In this document: piece after piece, positions 31,514-41,707 of the stretch
Numbering within the stretch: the first letter of the stretch is position 1
How the letters are laid out: every line of letters begins with the position of its first letter
NCBI GenBank assembly: GCA_020631735.1
Contig: CM036221.1
Span: 17,341,381 to 17,405,380 of the forward strand
Source: Saccharum officinarum
Taxonomy: Eukaryota > Streptophyta > Magnoliopsida > Poales > Poaceae
Direction: 5' to 3'
DNA length: 64,000 bases
Made by a program: the position numbers and the translations under genes
Notes under the pieces: model-generated
The model's input: only the letters and a program-made list of their open reading frames with translations
What the model was told of the DNA's origin: nothing
Databases searched by the model: none

Positions 31514-34407
31514 TCAATTCATCCTCTCTTTCCAAGTTGCCTCTGCCTCTGAATATCGATTCCACTGCACCTTGCACATTTTAATAACCCGACTTCGAGT
31601 AACTCTCTCAGCAGTCTCTAAAATCTTAATCGGAAACTCTTCATATGTAAGATCCTCTTTAACAATCAACTCTTCTAAAGGTATCTGCTCCTCAGGCACC
31701 CGTAAACACTTCTTAAGTTGTGAAACATGGAACACATCATGTACTCCAGATAAATTCTCAGGCAACTCTAATTGATAAGCAACTTCCCCACGTCTAGTAA
31801 TAACTTTAAATGGTCCAACATACCTTGGTGCTAGTTTACCTTTCATGTTAAACCTCTTCACACTTTTCATAGGTGACACCTTCAAATAGACATAATCACC
31901 TACCTCAAAAACTAAATCTCTTCTTCTATTGTCAGCATAACTCTTCTGACGAGACTGTGCTACTCTCAAATTCTCACGAATCACTCGCACTTGATCTTCT
32001 GCGTTTCTAAGAACATCTGTACCAAACACTTGAGATTCACCTGTCTGATCCCAAAACAATGGAGTTCTACACTTACGTCCATACAAAGCTTCAAACGGTG
32101 CCATCTTAAGACTCTGTTGATAACTGTTATTGTAAGAGAATTCTGCATAAGGCAAACTCTTATCCCAACTAGTTCCATATTGCAATGCACAAGCTCTCAA
32201 CATATCCTCTAATACCTGGTTGGTCCTTTCAGTCTGTCCATCTGTCTGTGGATGATATGCTATACTAAAATTCAATTTTGTTCCCAATGATTCATGCACA
32301 GCTTTCCAAAAATGCGACGTAAACTGCGATCCTCGATCAGATACAATCTTCTTTGGTACTCCATGCAAACAGACTATTCTCTCCATATACAACTCTGCCA
32401 ATTTTGGTCCATGGTAAGTAGTCTTAACTGGTATAAAATGAGCAACTTTAGTTAACCGATCTACTATCACCCAAATAGAGTCATAACCTTTCTGAGTACG
32501 AGGTAACCCCACTATAAAGTCCATACCAACTTCCTCCCACTTCCATTCAGGAATCTTCATTGGTTGCAACAATCCAGCAGGTCTCTGATGCTCTGCTTTC
32601 ACCCTCTGACAAGTGTCACACAATGCCACATACTCAGCCACATCTCGCTTTAATCCAACCCACCAATATTTCTGTTTCAGATCCAAATACATCTTAGTAC
32701 TACCAGGATGAATAGAATAAGCTGACTCATAAGCTTCGCAAAGAATTGCCTGTCTAACAGTTTGATCCTCAGGTACACACAGCCTCCTTCCAAACCACAA
32801 AATTCCATTATCATCCATCCGAAAGCCTGGTGACTTACCAATCACTATATCTTCCGCTATCTTCTTTAGTTTCTCATCCTTCAACTGACCCTGTAAATTT
32901 CTTGCTCTAAAGTAGGCTCTATCACTAATTCCATTGTATTAGTAACAATGCCCAAATTCAAATATTCAAATTCAGCACATAACTCACTAGTCATAGACAA
33001 CGTTCGTATCTCATTGGCATAACTTTTTCTACTAAGAGCATCAGCTACTACATTAGCCTTACCAGGATGATAGTGTATCTCAATATCATAATCCTTAATC
33101 AACTCTAACCATCTGCGTTGCCTCAAATTCAGATCTGACTGAGTGAAAATATACTTCAAACTCTTATGATCAGTGTATATATCACTCTTATGTCCAATCA
33201 AATAATGTCTCCAAATCTTTAAAGCATGAACTACAGCTGCTAACTCCAAATCATGTGTAGGATAATTCAACTCATGCTTTCTCAACTGCCTAGATGCATA
33301 AGCCACAACTCTGCCTTCTTGCATAAGAACACATCCCAAACCTTGACGAGAAACATCACAATAAATAGAAAACTTCTTACTCAAATCTGGCAAAACCAAA
33401 ACAGGCGTTGTAGTCAACCTCTTCTTCAATTCCTCAAAACTAGCTTGACATTTATCTGACCACACAAACTTGGCATTCTTCTCTAACAGAGATGTCATAG
33501 GTTTAGCAAGTTTAGAAAACCCTTCAATGAACCGTCTGTAATATCCAGCTAATCCCAGAAACTACGAATCTCGCTAACATCAATAGGTGGTTTCCAATTT
33601 AATACATCCTTTACTTTACCTGGATCCACTAATATCCTCCATTAGAAACAATATGACCAAGGAAAGAAACTTCCTTCAACCAAAACTCACATTTACTTCG
33701 CTTCGCATACAGTTTATGCTCTCTAAGTTTCTGCAATACCAACCTCAAATGTTCAACATGCTCTTCCTCCGTCTTGGAAAATACCAGTATATCATCAATA
33801 AATACCACCACAAACTTATCCAAATATTCCATAAACACCTTATTCATCATGTACATAAAGTATGCAGGTGCATTGGTCAATCCAAATGACATAACAGTAT
33901 ACTCATACAATCCATACCTTGTAGTAAAAGCTGTCTTTGGAATATCAGAAACACGAATCTTCAACTGATGATAACCAGAACGTAAATCAATCTTAGAGAA
34001 CACACAAGCACCTCTTAACTGATCAAACAAGTCATCAATCCTAGGCAAAGGGTACTTATTCTTGATAGTTACCTCATTTAGTGACCGGTAATCAACACAC
34101 ATCCTCTGACCGCCATCTTTCTTATCAACAAAAATAACTGGTGCTCCCAAGGTGATGAACTAGGTCGAATAAAACCTTTATCTTGTAATTCTTTAATTTG
34201 TTTCTTAAGTTCTTCTAATTCATCTACTCCCATCCTATATGGTCGTTTGGCTATAGGTGCAGTTCCAGGAAGTAATTCAATAAGAATTCAATGTCTCGGT
34301 CAGGTGGCATACCTGGCAATTCATCAGGGAAGACATCCGGAAATTCCTCAATCACTGAATTCTCCTTAATAGTATCTTCAAGCTGATTCACCACAGCGGT
34401 TGGTTGA
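31514..34407 (-). pseudogene. Decayed pol of the second Tekay-like element, cut by the gap
   Basis: Minus-strand pol is homologous throughout to 12182-15110. It includes the protease-RT linker, RT with [10 protein letters not shown], RNase H, integrase and chromodomain-like tail. The reading frame is broken several times: around 34285, 34146, 33633, 33553, 32890 and 31530. Nearly all breaks are single-base losses in short homopolymer runs. It therefore appears as separate frames at 33629-34150, 32881-33498 and 31514-32884. It reads a tryptophan codon where the first element has TGA at 14381-14383. The gag side and leader are lost in the 100-N gap. Confidence 0.9.
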
Positions 34408-34507
34408 NNNNNNNNNNNNNNNNNNNNNNNNNNNNNNNNNNNNNNNNNNNNNNNNNNNNNNNNNNNNNNNNNNNNNNNNNNNNNNNNNNNNNNNNNNNNN
34501 NNNNNNN
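34408..34507. other. Assembly gap (100 N)
   Basis: Exactly 100 N. The left side is Tekay-like protease-RT linker and the right side is the antisense gene of a Retand element. The rest of the first element and the 3' LTR of the second must lie in the gap or the join is wrong. Confidence 0.99.
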
Positions 34508-37500
34508 ACTGCTCGAGAAGAGCACTGGTCGTACGGAGTGCCGAGGCCGAGAAGACGTGCTTGGATCCGCTGCTGCGGCGCTGCAGCAGCTTCGCCTTCG
34601 GGGCCTGACGGCTGCGGCGGTGGCTGCGGCTTCCATCGCCGTAGAGTGATGCCGTTGTGCCAGCGTCGTCTCGCCTGGACCAGATGACTCCGGAGGCGAA
34701 CCTGGAGGGCACCCGGATCCCACGAATCCCTCACCCTTGAGGAGGTCTCCGGCGGGGCTCGCCGGATGGTCGGGAACTTCAAGGCGGAGGAGGCCAATCA
34801 GGTTCCCATGAGGCCTACCGAGGGGTGCGAATCCGTGGTACGTATCCCGGGCTGAGGTATTGCTTTTCTTGTTTTCTGTGGATTTCGCTGATGTGGTCGA
34901 GGCGGTGTGTAGGGATTTGTCGGCGTTGCGGGAAACGCGCCCACCAGTCCCGGAGGACCGGCCCGCCCGGGAGCTCGACGCCTGCATGCCTCCCAGAAGA
35001 AGCAGGCCAAGGAGACGGCCAAGAAGCGGGCGATCCGCAAGGCCAAAGAAGGCGGAGGCGTTGAAGAAGCGCCGGCGCCAGCAAGCCATCGACGGAGTGC
35101 CCCTGTCACCGTCGCCTTCCGAGACAGTCTCGGGGGAGGACGACGGAGCAGCGATGAAGATGAAGATCGCCCTGTCGCGGTATGAGATTGCGACCAGGCT
35201 TGGGGATCTCCCCGACATTCGCCCCCTGCTGGAGCCATCGGGGGGGTCCTCCTCGGTCGTCTGTGGTCGAGGGGAAGAAGGTGGAGAAGGGATCTGGCCC
35301 CTCGAGGGGAGGGGCCATTTTACCCGGACCCCGCGAGAGGGGTCGTCGGGACGTCCGCACCAGCCGGGCCTCGCAAGCTCCGCAGGGGGGCGGAGACGGT
35401 GGTACCGGCGTCGTTATCAGCGGCGCGCCCGGTAGGAGTAAGGACCCGAGGCCAGCTGGCCTCAGGAGCACAAAGGGCGCAGGGCGGTGTGTTGGCCGGG
35501 CTCCCAGGAGCGCTCGGCCTGCTGGTGAGGCCGCCGCGAGGCCACCAGCGGCCGTCCCGGGAGGCTCGAGCCGCGCAGGGTCGAGGTACTTGGTGCCGAT
35601 TTCCGGGTAAGTATCTCAACTTGGTTGTCCTGCCTTTCCAAAGTCCGTCGGCTGACAATTCTTCTCACTTCGCAGGCTGAAGCGGAAGGCGGAGCCAATG
35701 GGGCCTACCCCTGTGAAGTCGCTGCGAGCCAGCGCCGTTGTCCTCAACCGGACGGCGGAGCAGGACGCGGCCTGGGTCCGTCAGGTCGAGGCAGCGAAAG
35801 GGCGCCTGCGACATCAGCAAGGGTCGGCCGACGCCGCGGCGGTTGCCGGCCCAGAGCCCGCCGTCGAGGGGGCCGAACCGGCAAAGGCGGCGGCTCTTGA
35901 CGTGGTCGAGGCGGGGCCCCGGCCGTCGGGGACGGCCGAGGCTGTCGTTGCGGTCGCGACGAGCGAGGCACCCGTCCGCGACGCGGAGCGGGCGGGTGCT
36001 GACGTGACCAAGGAGGAGGTCGCGTCGGTGTCGGGCAAGAGACGGTCCTGGCGAAGGGGTCGCAGCCGCGACAAGGCCCGTCGGCAGAGCCAGCGGGCGT
36101 GGTGGAGATCGGGCGGTCGAGCCCCCATCCGGAGCACCGAAGAAGAGACGCCGGCTCCGCGGTGCCGACGGTCGAGGCGAGGGTACCGGAGCCGTCGTCG
36201 GTCGAGGTGCCGGCTCCGGTGGCGCCGGCGGTCGTAAGTGCCCGCCCCACGCTCCCCTCGACAACATCTCCCTGGACAAGGGAAACAAACGATAGGGGTC
36301 GAGGGGGGTGAGGTCGCGGACCAGGCCGGTGTCTCGACGGCCGTTGGAGAGGCGGATACCGCGGGCGAGGCCGGTCCTTCCGCGGACCGGGAGACGCCCC
36401 GGCCGGGTCGTCCTCCTCGTGGCCCGACATCGCCGCGCTGGCGATAGCGCGGGTCGAGGCGGAGCTGCCGAAGTGGGGGGGCCGTCCCTTGAGTTCAGGG
36501 ACGCTACGAACCCCGACGCCGAGCCCGTCTTTGTCTTAGTGACAAAGACGAAGTGCACCGATGGGAGTACCTCGAGGGCGTCCGCCAGCATCTCGACCGG
36601 TTGCTTCGAGTGCGTCCGGCGCTGTGCGGAGTATGGGGGATGCCACCGAGGTATGATCGACCCGTCGGCTCGCTTGATAGGCTGTTTTTTCTTCGGATTT
36701 GTGACCTTTTCGAATTGCGTTCAGGAGCTGAAGGAGTACTCCCGCCGCAAGTCACTCTTCATCCGGGACGAGAGTGGCGTGTGGGGCGCGCTGTCCCAGC
36801 AACGGGTTCTGGTCGAGGAGGCCCAGAAACGGCTATCCGATCGGAACGCCGAGATGGCTGAACTGCGCGTCGCATACGCCACATTGAAGGAAGAGGCGGC
36901 GCAGGCATGGGCGGCCGAGGCCGTGATGCGCACAAGCCTGGACAAGGCTCGGGAGGAGGCTACCCAGGCGCGCAGGGACCTCGAGCCCTTGTCTGCGCGG
37001 GTGAAGGAGCTTGAGGAGGATGTCTCCCAGGTCAGTCTTCAGCGCGACGCCTTCCATGCCGAGGTCACGACGCTGCAGGGAGCCGTCCAAGAAGGACGCA
37101 GCTCTCGAGTCTGCTCGGCAGGAGGTCGAGGCGCTAAAGGCGGCCATCCGTGACAAGGACAACGCCTTCCTGGGGCTCGAGCGAACATGTGGGGGGCTCC
37201 GCGACGAGGTCGTGGGCCTGCAGACCCACGTCGAGGGTAAGTGTGGTTGTTATAGTCACGACGTTGAAGGCCCCGCGTTGGGCACTAATTTGTTTGTCGT
37301 GTTTCAGAGCTGGAGAGAGAGAACCGAGAGGCCCAATCGTGCGCCAACTCCTTCCAGAGCCTCTTCGAAGCCGAGGTCCGGAGGACCCAACTTCTCCAGG
37401 GCGTGATCACCACTGTGTGTGATGGCCTAGGGGTCGAGCCCACACCGACACCGGGGAAGATGTTCCGGGGAACTCCTTCGTCCGACGGATGGTGGCGCTG

Positions 37501-37754
37501 GGCCGCCTTGCCCGGGAGAAGATACGGAACGGCCTCCATCACGGCGTGAAGAGGGCGCTGGCCGTCGTCCGTTCGGGTTTGTGTTTGATATGAGGCTCGT
37601 TGCCGAGGGCTTCATCACAGACCCCGATCGGACGGACGAGGAGAACGAGGACGCCTGCGTGGAGCTGATCGAAGCCGCCGAAGAGCCTGGGAGTCGTCTG
37701 GCCTCGCTTTTTGAAGCCGAGGTGGTTCCTCCTGCCGACGACGAAGGCCTGTGA
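34508..37754 (+). CDS. Spliced extra gene antisense to the Retand element (partial, damaged)
   Basis: A plus-strand multi-exon gene between integrase and the missing 3' LTR. Introns with GT-AG ends are visible at 35607-35675, 36651-36724 and 37237-37307, and another probably starts at 34838. Coding pieces include LEEVSGGARRMVGNFKAEEA (about 34730-34790), KKAEALKKRRRQQAIDG (about 35045-35095), a long coiled-coil exon (about 36725-37236) and a C-terminus ending PPADDEGL with TGA at 37752-37754. The 5' end is lost in the gap. A one-base loss near 37465 and other breaks suggest this copy is not functional. Antisense extra ORFs of this sort are known in Tat-lineage elements and their role is unknown. 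The predicted product is a basic, coiled-coil protein resembling the uncharacterised 'gypsy-type transposon' proteins annotated in grasses. Confidence 0.7.
35607..35675 (+). other. Intron in the antisense extra gene
   Basis: GTAAGTATC at the donor and CACTTCGCAG at the acceptor, 69 bp. Coding-like sequence lies on both sides. Confidence 0.75.
36651..36724 (+). other. Intron in the antisense extra gene
   Basis: GTATGATC donor and TGCGTTCAG acceptor, 74 bp. It precedes the coiled-coil exon. Confidence 0.75.
37237..37307 (+). other. Intron in the antisense extra gene
   Basis: GTAAGTGTGG donor and GTGTTTCAG acceptor, 71 bp, phase 1. Removal joins two coiled-coil segments in frame. Confidence 0.85.
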
Positions 37755-38443
37755 GCCAAATCTGGGCATGAAGGCCCATGTAATAAGTTAGTATTTCGAA
37801 TTTTGATCGCGGTGGCCGCGGAGGCCTAAAAGACTCGAAACATAAACCGGTTCGCGGTTGATTTAGTTTTACTCGAGCTTTTCTTCCCTTTATCGCACGG
37901 ATCGTGTTCTCGCGTGATTTACCTAGCGCGCAGCTACATCCTTTGGCGTAAGGAGCGAGTGGAGGTACCGTAGCCTCGGGGGCGTAAGTGATCTCGCGGC
38001 TCGACTACCCTCGAGCTTCAGGGTGATGTTGCGGCCTAGTAAATCGTGTGAGAGCCTGATCTAAGCGACAGGGGGTATGTTCTTTTTTAATTTTAGGAAC
38101 CGTTGTTTAGATCTTCTCAGCGTGAAGGCGTACCTCTAAAAGGCGCAAGGGTCGAGTGGAGGTACCGTAGCCTCGGAGGCGTAGGTGATGCTCCAGGCTC
38201 GAGAGCCCTTTCGAACCTTAGGGTGCTCTTTCAGCGAAGTCGATCTAAGAAACGGTTCTTAAATTTAAAAAAGAGCACAAGTTTTTTCGGTTTTTCGGGG
38301 ACCGGGGTTCCCCCCTTGCCAGCCCCGAGGGAGGGTCGACTCTGGGAGTGCAGGGTCGATCCTTCCTTATTACGAAACGAGAAATTTTAAACATCGCTGT
38401 ATTCTTTATTGACGAAAAAGGAAATACAGAGCCTCGAGGCTTT
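37755..38443. other. Non-coding 3' region of the Retand element
   Basis: A spacer between the converging antisense gene and integrase. It contains a diverged direct repeat of about 196-bp period (TGGAGGTACCGTAGCCTCG at about 37961 and 38157). No LTR boundary is present here. Confidence 0.6.
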
Positions 38444-39532
38444 TTAAGGAAAGAAGCGACGTAGCTGTTCGATGTTCCAAGCGTTGGTGAGGATTTCGCC
38501 CTTCTCGTTGGATAGCTTGTAGGTGCCCGGCTTTAGTACTTCTGCGATGATGTACGGCCCTTCCCATGGTGGTGTGAGCTTGTGCCGTCCCTTGGTGTTC
38601 TGGTTCCGCCGTAGCACCAAGTCACCAACGTTGAGGTCACGCTTGCGGACGTATCTGTCGTGGTAGCGTCGGAGACCCTGCTGGTACCTGGCAGAATGCA
38701 ACAGAGCCACATCTCGGGCTTCCTCGAGCTGGTCGAGGGCGTCCTGTCTTGTGGCGTCGTTGTGTACTTCGTTGTATGCCTTCAATCTTGGGGACCCGTA
38801 TTCTATATCGGTTGGTAGCATAGCCTCAGACCCGTAGACTAAGAAGAACGGAGTGAACCCCGTGGCTCGACTCGGCGTTGTTCTTAGGCTCCACAGGACC
38901 GAGGGTAGCTCGGCAGCCCATCTTTTGCCATGTTTGTTTAGTTTGTCAAAGATTCTGGGCTTAAGGCCTTGTAGAACCATGCCGTTGGCACGTTCCACTT
39001 GCCCGTTTGTTTTTGGATGAGCCACGGCCGACCAGAGCACACGGATGTGGTGGTTGTCGCAGAAATCCAAAAACTTCTTGCCAGTGAACTGGGTGCCGTT
39101 GTCCGTGATGATACAGTTGGGGACCCCGAAGCGATGAACAATGTTAGTGAAGAAGAGTACAGCTTGTTCGGACCTGATGCTGGTGATAGGGCGGGCCTCG
39201 ATCCACTTGGAGAATTTGTCGATTGCGACGAGCAAGTGGGTGAAGCCGCCGGTCGTCCTTTTCAGTGGTCCGACAAGGTCGAGCCCCCAAACGGCGAACG
39301 GCCATGTGATGGGGATAGTCTGTAGGGCATGTGCCGGAAGATGAGTCTGTCTCGCATAGTACTGACAACCCTCGCAGGAGCGTACTAGCTTGACAGCGTC
39401 GGAGACCGCGGTCGGCCAATAGAATCCTTGTCGAAAGGCGTTTCCGACAAGGTTCGAGGCGCAGCGTGGTGACCGCAAGCCCCCGAGTGAAGATCGCCGA
39501 GCAGATTTCTGCCTTGCTCTTTCGTGATGCAA
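38444..39532 (-). pseudogene. Retand integrase
   Basis: A 362-residue frame whose first 25 residues are out of frame with the natural protein. The remaining zinc-finger CEGC lies at about residues 53-56. The catalytic DD35E triad is D85, D144 and E180. A C-terminal segment with GDLVLRR and LTPPWEGPYII follows. Upstream coding continues in another frame after a one-base shift near 39460-39480. Integrase inserts element cDNA into chromosomes. Confidence 0.9.
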
Positions 39533-40533
39533 CGTTGGAGGATACCGGTAGGGCTACGACGGTAGAGCTCCCTGCTGTCGCTCATGATCACAAAAGTTTT
39601 GGCCCGACGTGCGATCCGTCGAGCCTCAGTCCTATCCGAGGGGAGGTCCCCATGGATGAGGTAGTCGAGGTACGGGACGCGCCAATCAGGCTCGAGGTCA
39701 GGCGGTGACGTCGAGTCTTCCACCTGCATGGCTTCAGCCCCGGTCGAGGGGGCTTCTGCCTTAGGTGGAAGGTCGATCGACGCCTCGTCGACCCCCCCGT
39801 CTGGCCTGAGGTCGACGGATGGGCGCTGAAGGTCTTTCGCGAAGACGTCCGGTGGAACCGTGGCTCGACCGGACGCGATTTTTGCCAATTCATCAGCGGC
39901 CTCATTATACCTGCGTGCGATGTGGTTGAGCTCGAGGCCGTGAAACTTGTCCTCGAGGCGCCATACTTCCTGGCAGTAGGCCTCCATCTTGGGGTCGCGG
40001 CAGCTCGAGTTCTTCATCACCTGATCAATCACGAGTTGAGAGTCGCCTCGGACGTCGAGGTGTCGGACCCCGAGCTCGATGGCGATTCTCGACCCCGTGA
40101 CGAGTGCCTCGTATTCGGCGACGTTGTTAGACGCAGGGAAATGAAGCCGGATGACGTAGCGCATGTGAACCCCGAGGGGTGAGATGAAGAGCAAGCCCGC
40201 GCCTGCTCCCATTTTCGTTAATGACCCATCGAAGTACATGGTCCACAGCTCCGCTTGGAGCTGTGCAGGAGGGAGTTGTGTGTCAGTCCACTCGGCCAGA
40301 AAATCTGCTAACGCCTGTGACTTGATAGCTTTTCGCGGCGCATAGGACAATGCCTCGCCCATAAGCTCGACCGCCCATTTGGCAATCCTACCCGAGGCTT
40401 CCCGGTTCTGGGCTATCTCTCCCAAGGGAAAGAAGAAACCACAGTAACCGGGTGACCCTCGAAGTAGTGTCGGAGCTTGCGCCGTGTCAAGATGACAGCA
40501 TACAGCAGTTTCTGGATCTGTGGGTACCGACAC
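39385..40533 (-). pseudogene. Retand second RNase H and zinc-finger region
   Basis: From about residue 36 this frame continues the polyprotein: a connection segment, then an archaeal-type RNase H starting MYFDGSLTKMGAGAGL (D102) with NNVAEYEAL and a DSQLVIDQV motif. A linker and the HHCC-like region before integrase follow. The first 35 residues are an out-of-frame artefact of the shift from the RT frame near 40430. This extra RNase H marks the Tat lineage. Confidence 0.88.
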
Positions 40534-41672
40534 TTTGTTTCTGAGAGCACCTCGCTAACGAAATAGACCAGCCTCTGGACGAGCAAGGTGTGTGCCTCCT
40601 CGGCCCGTTCGACAACCAGGGCAGCACTGACAACTTGTGATGTCGCTGCGACATAGAGTAGGAGTGGTTCCCCCGGGGTCGGAGGGACGAGGATCGGTGA
40701 GCTAGAGAGGGTGGCTTTCAGTTTTGTGAGAGCCTCCTCAGCCTCGAGGTTCCAGGAAAAATGGTCCGATTTCCTCAAGAGACGGTACAGAGGGAGTGCT
40801 TTTTCGCCGAGGCGCGAAATGAAACGGCTGAGTGCCGCCAAGCAACCTGTGACTCTCTGTACGCCCTTGAGATCTCGGATGGGGCCCATTTTGGTGATTG
40901 CAGAGATTTTTTCAGGGTTGGCCTCGATGCCACGTTTAGATACGATAAACCCTAAAAGCATACCTCGTGGGACGCCGAAGACACATTTCTCTGGATTGAG
41001 TTTGATGTTTTTTGCTCTGAGGCACTTGAATGCAACGTCGAGGTCGCTGACCAGGTCGCCGGCACGTTGGGTTTTGACCACGATGTCGTCGACGTAAGCC
41101 TCGACGGTCGACCCAATGTGCCCCCCAAAAACATGTTGCATGCATCGCTGGTACGTTGCCCCCGCGTTCCGGAGACCGAAGGGCATCGTAACGTAGCAAT
41201 ACATGCCGAATGGGGTGACGAACGAAGTCGCGAGCTGGTCGGACTCCTTCATTTTGATTTGGTGGTAACCGGAATATGCATCTAAGAATGAGAGAGTTTC
41301 ACATCCCGCGGTGGAATCAACGATTTGATCAATGCGTGGCAAAGGAAAGGGAACTTTCGGACATGCTTTATTTAAACCAGTATAGTCTACGCACATCCTC
41401 CATTTCCCACTCTTTTTTCTAACTAAGACAGGATTAGCTAGCCACTCGGGATGATGAACCTCCTTGATGAACCCGGCCTCCAGCAGTTTGTGTATCTCCT
41501 CGCCGATGATCCTGCGCTTCTCCTCGTCGAAGCGGCGCAGGCGTTGCTTCACCGGTTTGGCTCCGGCCCGGATCTCCAAGGCGTGCTCGGCGACTTCCCT
41601 GGGTATGCCCGGCATATCCGAGGGACTCCACGCAAAGATGTCGACGTTCGCGCGGAGAAAGTCGACGAGCAC
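40413..41672 (-). pseudogene. Retand reverse transcriptase and first RNase H
   Basis: A 419-residue frame. RT motifs are [24 protein letters not shown], the catalytic YVDD (residues 193-196) and [11 protein letters not shown]. The first RNase H follows from about residue 310 and looks degenerate ([16 protein letters not shown], lacking the usual leading aspartate). This is typical of Tat elements, where a second RNase H compensates. A TAG just upstream (near 41683) and a one-base shift from gag-protease interrupt the polyprotein. The frame ends by a one-base loss near 40430. Confidence 0.9.
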
Positions 41673-41707
41673 TGCTTCCTATTTAGGATCGAGGGTGGCG
41701 CTGACGC

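Noticed and set aside
34251..35218. Frames that run through the N gap
   Set aside because: They read through unknown bases and join two unrelated elements.
35665..36591. 308-aa and 228-aa minus-strand frames
   Set aside because: They are antisense to exons of the plus-strand gene in the Retand element, whose splice sites and protein resemblance are better supported.
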